17,238 nucleotides of DNA from assembly GCA_031378715.1 (NCBI GenBank), contig JANNEN010000194.1, forward strand, positions 1 through 17,238, read 5' to 3'. The notes beneath the pieces were generated by a model that was not told the origin of the DNA, ran no database searches, and saw only the letters and a list, made by a program, of their open reading frames with translations. Of this stretch, positions 1-6,783 are shown piece by piece. Made by a program: the position numbers and the translations under genes. How positions within the stretch are numbered: position 1 is the stretch's first letter; each line of letters begins with the position of its first letter. Source of the stretch: Emticicia sp031378715. GTDB lineage: Bacteria > Bacteroidota > Bacteroidia > Cytophagales > Spirosomataceae.

Positions 1-123
1 ATTAAAGACTGGATGTATTCATTATTGCAACATTGGCACGTTTATTCCAAAAAAGAACATAAAAAGAAAAATCAAATGCCAATTAAATGTAGCCCCTTGG
101 GAGTCTTGAAATCCGTAACCTGA
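1..123 (+). CDS. 3' end of an unidentified ORF (5'-truncated by the window edge)
   Basis: Frame +1 is open from base 1 to a TGA at 121-123. It gives 40 residues rich in Lys, His and Trp and ending in SPLGVLKSVT. I do not recognise the family. The basic, aromatic-rich tail would suit a transposase or a DNA-binding protein, but nothing here proves that. It is followed by an inverted repeat at 132-186 and converges on the monooxygenase gene that ends at 200. It could also be chance open frame in an AT-rich edge. Confidence 0.3.
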   Translation: MKDWMYSLLQHWHVYSKKEHKKKNQMPIKCSPLGVLKSVT

Positions 124-131
124 CGGCTATG

Positions 132-186
132 GTGGGGACACAGACAATGGCAATGTAACCGTTTGTACCATTGTCGGTTTCCCCAC
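132..186. terminator. Long imperfect hairpin between convergent ORFs
   Basis: Bases 132-150 and 168-186 pair at 17 of 19 positions around a 17-nt loop (GTGGGGA and GACAATGG against CCATTGTC and TCCCCAC). The hairpin sits between the stop of the left-edge plus-strand ORF (123) and the stop of the minus-strand monooxygenase (200). That position suits a bidirectional terminator or 3'-end mRNA structure. Neither side has a clear T-tract, so the role is inferred from position. Confidence 0.35.
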
Positions 187-199
187 AGACAACAACTTA

Positions 200-1489
200 T
201 CACCGCTTCATTTCTCGCTCAATGCTTGCTTTATAAGGAAAAAAATCGACTTGAAGTGTGTGCCGAGGGGTCTGTTTGTAGCGTTCGGCAATCTTTTGTT
301 TGTCTTCTTCGATTGATTTGAGCATTGCCTCTTTCGGAGGGGTTTTGCTTTCGCCTTTGATGATTTTGGCAATCCATTTGGCCTGCACTTCGGCCAAAGG
401 CATGATTGCTCCCAAAGGTTGAATCAAAGCCAAAAAAAATAAATTTTTATATTCGGGGTGAATAACTTTCTTGTAAAGCCGAATATCGTTTGATTCTTCG
501 ACATCAAACTCGGCATAGTTTTTCAAGAATGGAAACGTAACTTTATAACCCGTAGCATAAATAATCATGTCAAAATCTTGCTCCGTTCCGTCTTCAAAAA
601 TGACGGTTTTTCCGCTAAATTCTTTAATGTTTGACTTAAATTTTATTAATCCACGCCCCGAAAGGTTCAATAAATCTTGCGAAAGCGTGGGGTGTTCGCT
701 CAACACGGGGCGATTGGGTTTTGGCACACCGTAATCTTCTTGTTTGCCACGGGCGAGCCAAAGCGTTGTACTAAATAATAGTCTTTGTAGCCAAAAAGGT
801 AACTTAGTCGTGAGCGGATTGGCCAAATTATCAAAAGGAATACTCCAAATCCAGTTGGGTGTAATATAGGCCCCGCTTCGGGTCGAAATCACGACTTTTC
901 CTGTGTGCAGTCGAGCCGCCTCGCAAGCAATATCAACCGCCGAATTTCCGATGCCAACCACCAGCACATCTTTGTTTTGTACCTGCTCAGCTTCTCGGTA
1001 ATGGTGCGAGTGTAGCACCTCACCCGTAAACTCACCTTTGAAGGCGGGACTCGGAAAACGAGGATTCCAATGATGCCCGTTTGCTACGATAACATACTGA
1101 TAATCAAACGATTGTCGATTATCAAGCGTAACATTATAGGTGTTGTCAGTGTTTCGGACAACATCAACTACGGCTGTATTGAAGGTAATATTTTCTCGTA
1201 ATTTGAAATGCTCAACGTAGTTTTCAAAGTACTCAATGATATTAGAATGATGCGGAAACATCGGAAAATCATCGGGCATCGGAAAATCAGAGTACGCCAT
1301 CACGACCCGATTAGTATTGATGTGCAGCGTTCGGTAAGCCGACGACATTCCGTTATCGTTGTTAAACCGCCAGTTTCCGCCAATATTTGAGCCTTTTTCA
1401 AAGCAATCGAACGAAATTCCTTTTTCTTTCAAGGCTTTTGCGGCCGTAATGCCCGACGAACCCGCCCCGATTATACAAACTTGTTTCAT
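200..1489 (-). CDS. Flavin-containing monooxygenase (FMO-like NAD(P)-binding protein)
   Basis: 429 residues starting MKQVCIIGAGSSG. A class B flavoprotein monooxygenase is expected to use FAD and NADPH to oxygenate a nucleophilic or carbonyl substrate. The FAD Rossmann motif GAGSSG is at residues 8-13. The FMO fingerprint FTGEVLHSHHY is at 154-164. The NADPH Rossmann motif VGIGNSAVD is at 178-186, and YATGY, typical of the family, is at 311-315. An upstream in-frame start at 1579 would add 30 residues, but these are encoded by a GC-rich palindromic repeat (1509-1527) and come before the Rossmann strand that normally lies at the very N-terminus, so the start at 1489 is preferred. The SGNH hydrolase gene lies 83 bp upstream on the same strand. 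The substrate cannot be told from sequence; a Baeyer-Villiger enzyme is an alternative within the superfamily. Confidence 0.9.
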   Translation of the reverse strand: MKQVCIIGAGSSGITAAKALKEKGISFDCFEKGSNIGGNWRFNNDNGMSSAYRTLHINTNRVVMAYSDFPMPDDFPMFPHHSNIIEYFENYVEHFKLRENITFNTAVVDVVRNTDNTYNVTLDNRQSFDYQYVIVANGHHWNPRFPSPAFKGEFTGEVLHSHHYREAEQVQNKDVLVVGIGNSAVDIACEAARLHTGKVVISTRSGAYITPNWIWSIPFDNLANPLTTKLPFWLQRLLFSTTLWLARGKQEDYGVPKPNRPVLSEHPTLSQDLLNLSGRGLIKFKSNIKEFSGKTVIFEDGTEQDFDMIIYATGYKVTFPFLKNYAEFDVEESNDIRLYKKVIHPEYKNLFFLALIQPLGAIMPLAEVQAKWIAKIIKGESKTPPKEAMLKSIEEDKQKIAERYKQTPRHTLQVDFFPYKASIEREMKR

Positions 1490-1494
1490 AAAAA

Positions 1495-1535
1495 AAGCCC
1501 CTCCTAAATCCTCCCCCGAGGGGAGGACTTTTAAT
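1495..1535. repeat. GC-rich palindromic extragenic repeat, copy A
   Basis: A perfect 8-bp stem, TCCTCCCC (1509-1516) with GGGGAGGA (1520-1527) around CGA, is flanked by AAAAAGCCCCTCCTAAA and ACTTTTA. It shares the AAAAGCCCC...CCCGA..GGGGAGG.ACTT pattern with copy B near 2520-2555. Short elements of this look are scattered between genes in many Bacteroidota genomes. Here it lies just upstream of the monooxygenase start and creates a spurious N-terminal extension. Confidence 0.6.
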
Positions 1536-1572
1536 ATTGATGAATATATAATTTTTTTCCTAAAACAAGTAT

Positions 1573-2406
1573 CTAACAATTTCGTGCCACCAAATCCCGA
1601 ATCATGCCACCCGCAATGGAGTTTTGGTGCAGATTATCGGGCGTTAGCCGAAAGCCGTGTTTGGTCGAAATCTCGTCCCAAGTTTTACCCAAAACATAAT
1701 GACTCATCACCGACAGCGTGAGCAATTTATAGGTTTCTTCAAAGCTATGGGTTAGTTTTTGAGGGTTTTTCAGCAAATACTCCTTTTGTTTTTCTCGCAC
1801 GGGCAAATAAATCAAAGCTTCGCTTTCGGCTAATTGCTTGACGAAATCGCTGTATTTATCAGCTCTCAGATTTGCCTCGTGCGTCAAATCTTCACCCATC
1901 ACGGGCAGCGACATCACAGCAATTTTTGCCGTAGTTTTTGATTTTAATTGCCGAACAATTTCAATATAATTTTGCTTAAAACCCTCAAAGTTAGGCGATA
2001 CGCCCCCGTCAATTCGACCGAGTTTTTGGTAGCGTTTTTCCATCTTTACGTTTATCGTGGCGTTTACGTCGTTCGTGCCAATCAAAATCGTAATAAAATC
2101 GGGTTTGCAGGCAATCACATCTTCAATTCGGCGGAGTAATGTATAGGTCAAATCCGAGTTTATTCCTGCGTTAAATATTTGATAATCAAGCATTTGTGTT
2201 CTCAAATCATTCACCCAATTATAGCTTACATTGCCGTGGGTGTTGCTATCTCCGAAGCAAACCATGATTTTCTTTGAAGCATCAATTCGTTGGCGATTCT
2301 GCAAATTAGGGTAGTTTTCAGGAATATGCCTTGATATTTTTCGGTAAAGCCATGCGTAAACACCGCCTAAAAGTAGGATTAAAATCAACAGAAATGATAG
2401 AAACAT
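1573..2406 (-). CDS. SGNH/GDSL-family hydrolase with N-terminal membrane anchor
   Basis: 277 residues. The N-terminus (about residues 2-21) is a strongly hydrophobic helix followed by YRK, so a membrane-anchored enzyme is likely; the orientation is not certain. All SGNH blocks are visible: block I FGDSNTHG with catalytic Ser54, block II Gly81 in NAGINSD, block III GTND with Asn112, and block V DNLH with Asp257 and His260. These give the Ser-Asp-His triad and oxyanion hole of lipase/acylhydrolase and carbohydrate-esterase relatives. The substrate is unknown. The monooxygenase follows 83 bp downstream on the same strand, so cotranscription is plausible. The divergent neighbour is the sensor kinase at 2596. 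Confidence 0.88.
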   Translation of the reverse strand: MFLSFLLILILLLGGVYAWLYRKISRHIPENYPNLQNRQRIDASKKIMVCFGDSNTHGNVSYNWVNDLRTQMLDYQIFNAGINSDLTYTLLRRIEDVIACKPDFITILIGTNDVNATINVKMEKRYQKLGRIDGGVSPNFEGFKQNYIEIVRQLKSKTTAKIAVMSLPVMGEDLTHEANLRADKYSDFVKQLAESEALIYLPVREKQKEYLLKNPQKLTHSFEETYKLLTLSVMSHYVLGKTWDEISTKHGFRLTPDNLHQNSIAGGMIRDLVARNC

Positions 2407-2515
2407 AGCTTTTAGGGTAGGTTTTGCTGAATAATGTAAAGTTAAGAAAAAATCTGGTGTTAAAAAGTGTTAAATAAAGCATATTTTAGCATTTAAGGCG
2501 TTAATTTCGTGGAGA

Positions 2516-2556
2516 AATAAAAAGCCCCACCTCACCCGATGGGGAGGGACTTCAAA
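2516..2556. repeat. GC-rich palindromic extragenic repeat, copy B
   Basis: AAAAAGCCCCACCTCACCC followed by GATGGGGAGGGACTTCAAA resembles copy A at 1495-1535 in its boundary bases (AAAAGCCCC and GGGACTT) and its central palindrome. It lies 40 bp upstream of the kinase start, in the 189-bp divergent gap between the hydrolase and kinase genes. It may fall in the kinase 5' leader. No exact TAnnTTTG element was found in this gap; TAATTTCG at about 2500 and TAACTTTA (minus strand) are one mismatch off. Confidence 0.5.
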
Positions 2557-2595
2557 ACTAACAAAATAAGGAAATAAATCGCTAATAATCCTGTC

Positions 2596-4569
2596 ATGAA
2601 TTTCCGAAATATCATCATTGTCATGCTGCTTGCTTTGTTGGGTTTGATAGCCTTTCAATGGTACTGGATTGAAAATGCGATTTCGGTAAAAAAAGAGCAA
2701 TTCGACCGTGACGTAAACGATGCGATGCAGGCAACAGTCCGAAAAATCGAAAAACAAGAGGTTATTTTTTTGGCAAATCAGCAAATGAAAGCCCAAGAAC
2801 AGCAGCGGCTCGTGGCGATAACACAACACAAAATTCGGCAAAAAAGAAAGCCAAAATCTCAAATTGTCGAGCCACAAATAGCTGAAAGTTTAGTAAATTC
2901 TACGAAAGAAAACCACGAAAATTTATCACAAAATATTGATAATCAAGCTATTACTGAAATACCATCGGATTTTACTTTGAGCGAGCCAACTTTCGAGATT
3001 CCCGATCGGCAGATGGGTTTGATTAAGGAAATGCTCGAAGAACAAAACCTCGCTTGGGAGGAACTCGCCCAGCCCACCCGCTCGCTGTTGATGCGTCAGC
3101 GAAGCATCGAAGATTTGATTGGGGTAATCAACCGCCAAGTAAGCCAACTCAGCAAAAATGCCCGCTCAAAAGCCCCGAAAATGCAAGTAAACATCGAAAG
3201 TCAGCAGGGAATTGTGAGTTATAATTATTATTACGACAACACCACACTCGCCAAAGATTCATCGCAGGTTTCTCGAAAAAACGTTAGTCGAACCGACCGA
3301 AACATTGAAATTGAACGCAAAAAACAAGAAAAAGATTTTCATTCCAGCTTTGAACGCACCCAAAATAAAGCCGAGCTGGTACGTAATGTTTTGACGGACG
3401 TGATTCACGGAAGCCGTGATATTTATGAGCGACTCGACCGCCAAACGCTCGATACGCTACTCAAAAAAGAATTGCGTAGCCGTGGTATTTCGCTCGCTTA
3501 TCAGTACGGTGTGAAGAATAGTTCAAACTTGATTTTTTCGTCGTTTGCCGTCAATTACACGCCCGAATTACTCGAAAAAGCCTATAAAGTACTGCTTTTT
3601 CCGAATGATATTCAACCACAAAATCATTTTCTTTACGTCTATTTTCTGAACACACAAGGCTTTATTTTGAGTAATATGTGGTCGATTTTTGTGAGTTCGG
3701 TGTTGTTGCTCTTGGCAGTTGGGGGCGTGTTTTATAGTTCAATTTATACGATGTTGAAACAAAAAAAATTGGCTGACATCAAGAACGATTTTATCAATAA
3801 CATGACGCATGAGTTTAAAACGCCCATCTCAACGATTTCGTTGGCCGTTGAAGTGATGAAAGACGGTGATGTGAAAAAAGACAGTACAAAAATGAATCGT
3901 TATCTGAATATTGTACAAGACGAAAACCGCCGACTGGGTACACAAGTGGAGAAGGTTTTGCAGATGGCATTGCTTGATAAAGGCGAAGTTAAGCTAAGGT
4001 TAGCTAAGGTCGATGTCCACGAAATAATCGAACAGGTGCTGATAAATTTGAGTGTGCAAATCGAACAAAAAAACGGAATCGTAAACCTCGAACTGGACGC
4101 AAACAACGCCGAAATCGAAGCCGATGAAGTGCATTTGACCAATATTATTTATAATTTATTGGACAATGCCAATAAATATTCGACCGAAAATCCTGAGATA
4201 ATAATCCGCACCGAAAATGGGGATAACTCATTGAAAGTCAGCGTTTTAGATAAAGGAATCGGCATGACGAAAGAGCAGATTGGACGAATATTTGAACGCT
4301 TTTATCGAGTACCAACGGGCAATCGCCACGATGTGAAGGGCTTCGGTTTGGGGTTGAGTTACGTCAAGAAAATGGTAGAATCGCACAACGGACAAATAAG
4401 CGTTGAAAGCAAATTGGGCGAAGGTAGTAAGTTTGAAATTACGTTTACAACCCCACGGCAGCGGCCGACCGTCCCCTGCCCCTCCCCAATAGGGGGAGAA
4501 AAAACTCCTCCTATTGGGGAGGTTGAGAGGGGGTATAAAAATAAAAAATCATGGCAAAAATCCTATTAA
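2596..4569 (+). CDS. rprX: Membrane sensor histidine kinase, RprX-like
   Basis: 657 residues. It senses an unknown signal and phosphorylates the adjacent regulator. TM1 is about residues 5-22, a periplasmic region of roughly 335 residues follows (Gln/Asn/Lys-rich), and TM2 is about 361-385 with no HAMP domain. HisKA carries NNMTHEFKTP with phosphoacceptor His405. The ATPase has the N box NLLDNANKYS (520-529), G1 DKGIGM (552-557), F box FERFYR (566-571) and G2 GFGLGLS (582-588). This architecture and the TGNRHDVKGFGLGLSYVKK stretch match my memory of Bacteroides fragilis RprX. The catalytic domain should end near residue 620 (FEITFTT). The last 37 residues are low-complexity and encoded by a palindromic repeat. 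The gene overlaps the regulator start by 19 nt, so the two are translationally linked. The symbol marks similarity only; orthology is not proven. Confidence 0.9.
   Translation: MNFRNIIIVMLLALLGLIAFQWYWIENAISVKKEQFDRDVNDAMQATVRKIEKQEVIFLANQQMKAQEQQRLVAITQHKIRQKRKPKSQIVEPQIAESLVNSTKENHENLSQNIDNQAITEIPSDFTLSEPTFEIPDRQMGLIKEMLEEQNLAWEELAQPTRSLLMRQRSIEDLIGVINRQVSQLSKNARSKAPKMQVNIESQQGIVSYNYYYDNTTLAKDSSQVSRKNVSRTDRNIEIERKKQEKDFHSSFERTQNKAELVRNVLTDVIHGSRDIYERLDRQTLDTLLKKELRSRGISLAYQYGVKNSSNLIFSSFAVNYTPELLEKAYKVLLFPNDIQPQNHFLYVYFLNTQGFILSNMWSIFVSSVLLLLAVGGVFYSSIYTMLKQKKLADIKNDFINNMTHEFKTPISTISLAVEVMKDGDVKKDSTKMNRYLNIVQDENRRLGTQVEKVLQMALLDKGEVKLRLAKVDVHEIIEQVLINLSVQIEQKNGIVNLELDANNAEIEADEVHLTNIIYNLLDNANKYSTENPEIIIRTENGDNSLKVSVLDKGIGMTKEQIGRIFERFYRVPTGNRHDVKGFGLGLSYVKKMVESHNGQISVESKLGEGSKFEITFTTPRQRPTVPCPSPIGGEKTPPIGEVERGYKNKKSWQKSY
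4481..4522 (+). repeat. Palindromic repeat at the kinase/regulator junction (copy C)
   Basis: Arms 4481-4498 and 4505-4522 are complementary over 18 positions with one G-T wobble, around an A6 loop. Left arm: CCTCCCCAATAGGGGGAG. Right arm: CTCCTCCTATTGGGGAGG. Further C-rich and G-rich sequence extends it outward to about 4472 and 4534. It resembles the other GC-rich repeats in the window but lies inside the kinase reading frame, ending 28 bp before the regulator ATG. It could stabilise, pause or split the bicistronic transcript. Confidence 0.7.
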
Positions 4570-5234
4570 CCGAAGACGACCCAAACCTGGGAATGTTGCT
4601 CCAAGAATACCTGCAAGCCAAAGATTTTGTGGTCGATCTGGCCAAAAATGGTGAAGAAGGAATTAAGTTTTTTCTGGAAAAAGGCAGCTACGATATGTGC
4701 ATTTTAGATGTAATGATGCCCAAGAAAGATGGATTTTCGTTGGCCAAAGAAATCCGCATGAAAGACAAAGAAGTGCCGATTGTTTTCTTGACCGCCAAGT
4801 CGATGAAAGAAGACACCATTCAAGGCTTCAAAGTCGGTGCCGATGATTATATCACGAAGCCATTCAGTATGGAGGAATTGCTGATGCGAATGAAGGCAAT
4901 TTTACGAAGATTTGGCAAGCAAGAACCTGATAATCAAGTGATTAATTTTCAAGTTGGTGCGTACAGTTTTGATGCTCAGACGAACATTTTGGCAATAAAC
5001 GACACCAAAAACAAACTCACTACCAAAGAATCGGAGTTGTTAAAATTACTCTGTCAAAACAAAAATCAGTCGGTAAGCCGTAGCTTTGCCCTCAAACTTA
5101 TCTGGGGAGATGATAGCTATTTTAATGCCCGCAGCATGGACGTTTACATCACAAAACTCCGCAAACACCTCCGAGAAGACCCCTCACTGCAAATCATGAA
5201 TATGCACGGTGAGGGTTTTAAACTGATTTGTTGA
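4551..5234 (+). CDS. rprY: OmpR/PhoB-family response regulator, RprY-like
   Basis: 227 residues. A cytoplasmic transcription factor expected to be phosphorylated by the upstream kinase. The receiver domain (about 3-118) has the acidic pocket Glu8-Asp9-Asp10, phospho-acceptor Asp53 in ILDVMMPKKDG, switch Thr81 and conserved Lys103 in ITKP. The winged-helix DNA-binding domain is about 130-227, with LTTKESELLKLLC and the recognition region NARSMDVYITKLRKHL. NLGMLLQEYLQAK, DVMMPKKDGFSLA and the C-terminal helices closely match B. fragilis RprY as I remember it. The start lies inside the 3' end of the kinase gene. A 13-bp-stem hairpin follows the stop. The regulon is unknown. Confidence 0.92.
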   Translation: MAKILLTEDDPNLGMLLQEYLQAKDFVVDLAKNGEEGIKFFLEKGSYDMCILDVMMPKKDGFSLAKEIRMKDKEVPIVFLTAKSMKEDTIQGFKVGADDYITKPFSMEELLMRMKAILRRFGKQEPDNQVINFQVGAYSFDAQTNILAINDTKNKLTTKESELLKLLCQNKNQSVSRSFALKLIWGDDSYFNARSMDVYITKLRKHLREDPSLQIMNMHGEGFKLIC

Positions 5235-5236
5235 AA

Positions 5237-5281
5237 AAGGAAGACTTCGAACTGGGCGTTTCCCTCAGCGAAGTCTTCCTT
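5237..5281 (+). terminator. Probable terminator hairpin after the response regulator
   Basis: A perfect 13-bp inverted repeat, AAGGAAGACTTCG (5237-5249) and CGAAGTCTTCCTT (5269-5281), encloses CTGGG and CTCAG, which can add up to five inner pairs including one G-T. It starts 2 nt after the regulator stop. The T-tract is poor (TTAGATTT), so efficiency is uncertain. Because the next gene converges from the right, it may stop transcripts from either side. Confidence 0.6.
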
Positions 5282-5363
5282 AGATTTAAGTAAGTAATGG
5301 GATAAATATAATCAACAATTTTAAAAATGACTAAGTAACTGATTATTAGCACATTATCTTACT

Positions 5364-5392
5364 GTGGACTTGTCGACTATTGACGGTGGACT
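5364..5392. repeat. Three GTSGACT tandem units
   Basis: GTGGACT (5364-5370), GTCGACT (5372-5378) and GTGGACT (5386-5392) lie 1 and 7 nt apart, with a partial TTGAC between the second and third. The array is just beyond the DUF4293 stop, between convergent genes. No function is visible. Confidence 0.4.
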
Positions 5393-5398
5393 ACTTAA

Positions 5399-5869
5399 TT
5401 ACCTCATTCTATCGGCATCTTTTACTTTCTTTTCGTCGTTTCTGATGAGGCGATTGGCCACCCAATTAAGTACCAAAGCCAAAAATACGCCCCAAAAACT
5501 AAGCCCAAATTCGCCTTGATTTTCGGGAGCGAATACTTTATTGGCATTGAGCTGAATCTGATAGACGGACGTACCCAACAAGCCCGCACCGAGGAGCGAG
5601 TTAAGAGCCACAAAAAGCATTTGACGAACCCGATTTTTGTATTGAAAAATCGTAAAAATCGAAAGCCCCGCCGACAGAATCGCCAAAATCGCCAAATAAT
5701 ATACGGGCGTATTTTTTACGACCGACCCCGTGTTTTCGTAAGTGAGATAGTAGGCGTTTAGCGAAATCGACTCGCTGCCTACCGTTTTGTGCCAGGTTTG
5801 GGTGGCCAAAAAGAAAACCATGCAAACCGCCACCACCAGCAGCAATAAAGATTGAATACGTTGTAGCAT
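5399..5869 (-). CDS. DUF4293-family integral membrane protein
   Basis: 156 residues starting MLQRIQSLLLLVVAV. Four hydrophobic segments are visible at about 5-23, 56-76, 82-103 and 122-142, with a charged C-terminus (RNDEKKVKDADRMR). The MLQRIQS start and the four-helix layout match the Bacteroidota-specific DUF4293 family; no biochemical role is known to me. The frame is open upstream to an ATG at 5947, but that 26-residue extension is unlike the family, and an exact TAnnTTTG promoter element (5905-5912) lies inside it, so transcription probably begins downstream of 5947. The cupin gene ends 95 bp upstream on the same strand. Confidence 0.8.
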   Translation of the reverse strand: MLQRIQSLLLLVVAVCMVFFLATQTWHKTVGSESISLNAYYLTYENTGSVVKNTPVYYLAILAILSAGLSIFTIFQYKNRVRQMLFVALNSLLGAGLLGTSVYQIQLNANKVFAPENQGEFGLSFWGVFLALVLNWVANRLIRNDEKKVKDADRMR

Positions 5870-5904
5870 CTTGATAAAAATAAGTTTTTCTTGAAAATAT
5901 CCTG

Positions 5905-5912
5905 CAAAAATA
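5905..5912 (-). promoter_or_regulatory. Candidate -7 promoter element for the DUF4293 gene
   Basis: The minus strand reads TATTTTTG, an exact match to the Bacteroidota -7 consensus TAnnTTTG, about 36 bp before the ATG at 5869. A -33 TTG is only approximated (TGG, 19 bp upstream). It supports the shorter start chosen for DUF4293. Confidence 0.4.
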
Positions 5913-5964
5913 CAAATTCTATCATTCAGTTCCACTGTGGCTATCATTAATTCATGCAGAATTA

Positions 5965-6465
5965 TTAATGCGTCAGCATTTCAATAATTGTTGCGTGCTG
6001 CGGAAACTCCTGCAGGAGTGTTGCTCGGGCGGGCATTTCAAAATCGGCAAAATCAAAGCCTGGCGAAACCGTGCAGCCAACTAATGAGTAAGAATTTTCG
6101 AGGGCGGGCTTGCTTCCAAACCAAACTCCTGCTGGCACAACAGACTGAAAAACTTCGCCTTTTTCGGGGTTGTTTCCGAGCCTAATTATTTGCATAATAC
6201 CTTGATTATCAATACAATATACATTCAAAGCATCGCCTGCGTAAAAGTGCCAAAGCTCATCGGACTGAATCCGATGAAAGGCCGAAAAGTGATGACTTTC
6301 CAATAAAAAATAAATCCCCGTACCAAAATTTCTGTCCCCCAAAAAGCGTTTGGGGAGAGCATCTTGTTTTATTATTTCGGTTGAGCGATAGGTTTCGGCA
6401 AAATAGCCACCTTCGGGGTGGGCTTGCATTTGGAGTTTTTCGACCCAATATTTAGCATCAAACAT
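5965..6465 (-). CDS. Cupin-fold protein, DUF985 family
   Basis: 166 residues. Family hallmarks appear in order: HPEGGYFAETYRS (16-28), the cupin strand FHRIQSDELWHFYAGDAL (63-80) with candidate metal or ligand residues His64, Glu70 and His73, VPAGVWFGSKP (110-120) and CTVSPGFDFADFEMP (131-145). This is the DUF985 group related to yeast YML079w, a compact cytoplasmic cupin, possibly a sugar-phosphate or small-molecule binder or epimerase; activity is not established. The length fits a complete single-domain member. It is the first gene of a minus-strand pair with DUF4293, though DUF4293 seems to have its own promoter. A possible promoter lies at 6497-6527. Confidence 0.85.
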   Translation of the reverse strand: MFDAKYWVEKLQMQAHPEGGYFAETYRSTEIIKQDALPKRFLGDRNFGTGIYFLLESHHFSAFHRIQSDELWHFYAGDALNVYCIDNQGIMQIIRLGNNPEKGEVFQSVVPAGVWFGSKPALENSYSLVGCTVSPGFDFADFEMPARATLLQEFPQHATIIEMLTH

Positions 6466-6783
6466 AAAAAAAGCGGGAATTAGGAAATGTGTATAACAAA
6501 ATAACGCTAAATCAATTTAAAAATCAATTAGATATTAAGGAATGAGAAACAAATAAATCGCACCGTTACATTCAACGGTTTTATTGCGGTGCGATGCACC
6601 TGTTTTTGAATAACAATTTCTTTTTCTACAAATATTACGCAACGCTGTTATTAAATACTGAAAGTGCCAAAGTAGAACTATTTGCCTTCTCTAAAATAAC
6701 ACCTCTTTTAATCAAAAATATTTTTTGAAAACTCAATCATTTTACCGCAGCCTTTTTGTAAATTTCATTAAAAAACTGTTAAG
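6466..6783. other. Non-coding divergent region with competing hairpins
   Basis: This 318-bp gap separates the cupin gene (-) from the unknown ORF (+). A perfect 9-bp inverted repeat, ATCGCACCG (6557-6565) and CGGTGCGAT (6587-6595), encloses 21 nt. Two smaller hairpins compete with it: CCGTT/AACGG (6563-6567 with 6574-6578) and GGTGC/GCACC (6588-6592 with 6596-6600), the second followed by TGTTTTTG. The rest is AT-rich with no gene seen. An attenuator or small structured RNA is possible; no exact TAnnTTTG element was found ahead of it on the plus strand. Confidence 0.45.
6497..6527 (-). promoter_or_regulatory. Weak candidate promoter for the cupin gene
   Basis: The minus strand has TTG (6525-6527), a 20-bp spacer and TTATTTTG (6497-6504), one mismatch from TAnnTTTG. 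It lies about 32 bp upstream of the cupin ATG. Spacing suits a Bacteroidota promoter but the match is imperfect. Confidence 0.3.

Noticed and set aside
1..186. Insertion sequence end with terminal inverted repeats
   Set aside because: The two arms at 132-186 are only 17 nt apart and form a hairpin, and the 40-residue tail cannot be tied to any transposase family.
1490..1579. N-terminal extension of the monooxygenase
   Set aside because: It is encoded by repeat copy A, and the FAD Rossmann motif begins immediately after the ATG at 1489, as is usual for the family.
2470..2877. 135-codon minus-strand ORF overlapping the kinase start
   Set aside because: It is antisense to a well-supported kinase frame, spans a repeat and shows no domain.
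5364..5392. CRISPR-like array
   Set aside because: The units are only 7 nt with spacers of 1 and 7 nt, and there are no cas genes.
5870..5947. N-terminal extension of the DUF4293 protein
   Set aside because: MLQRIQS is the usual family start, and an exact -7 promoter element lies inside the extension.
2596..6465. A single operon running from the kinase to the cupin
   Set aside because: The cupin and DUF4293 genes are on the opposite strand, and a long hairpin separates the two groups.
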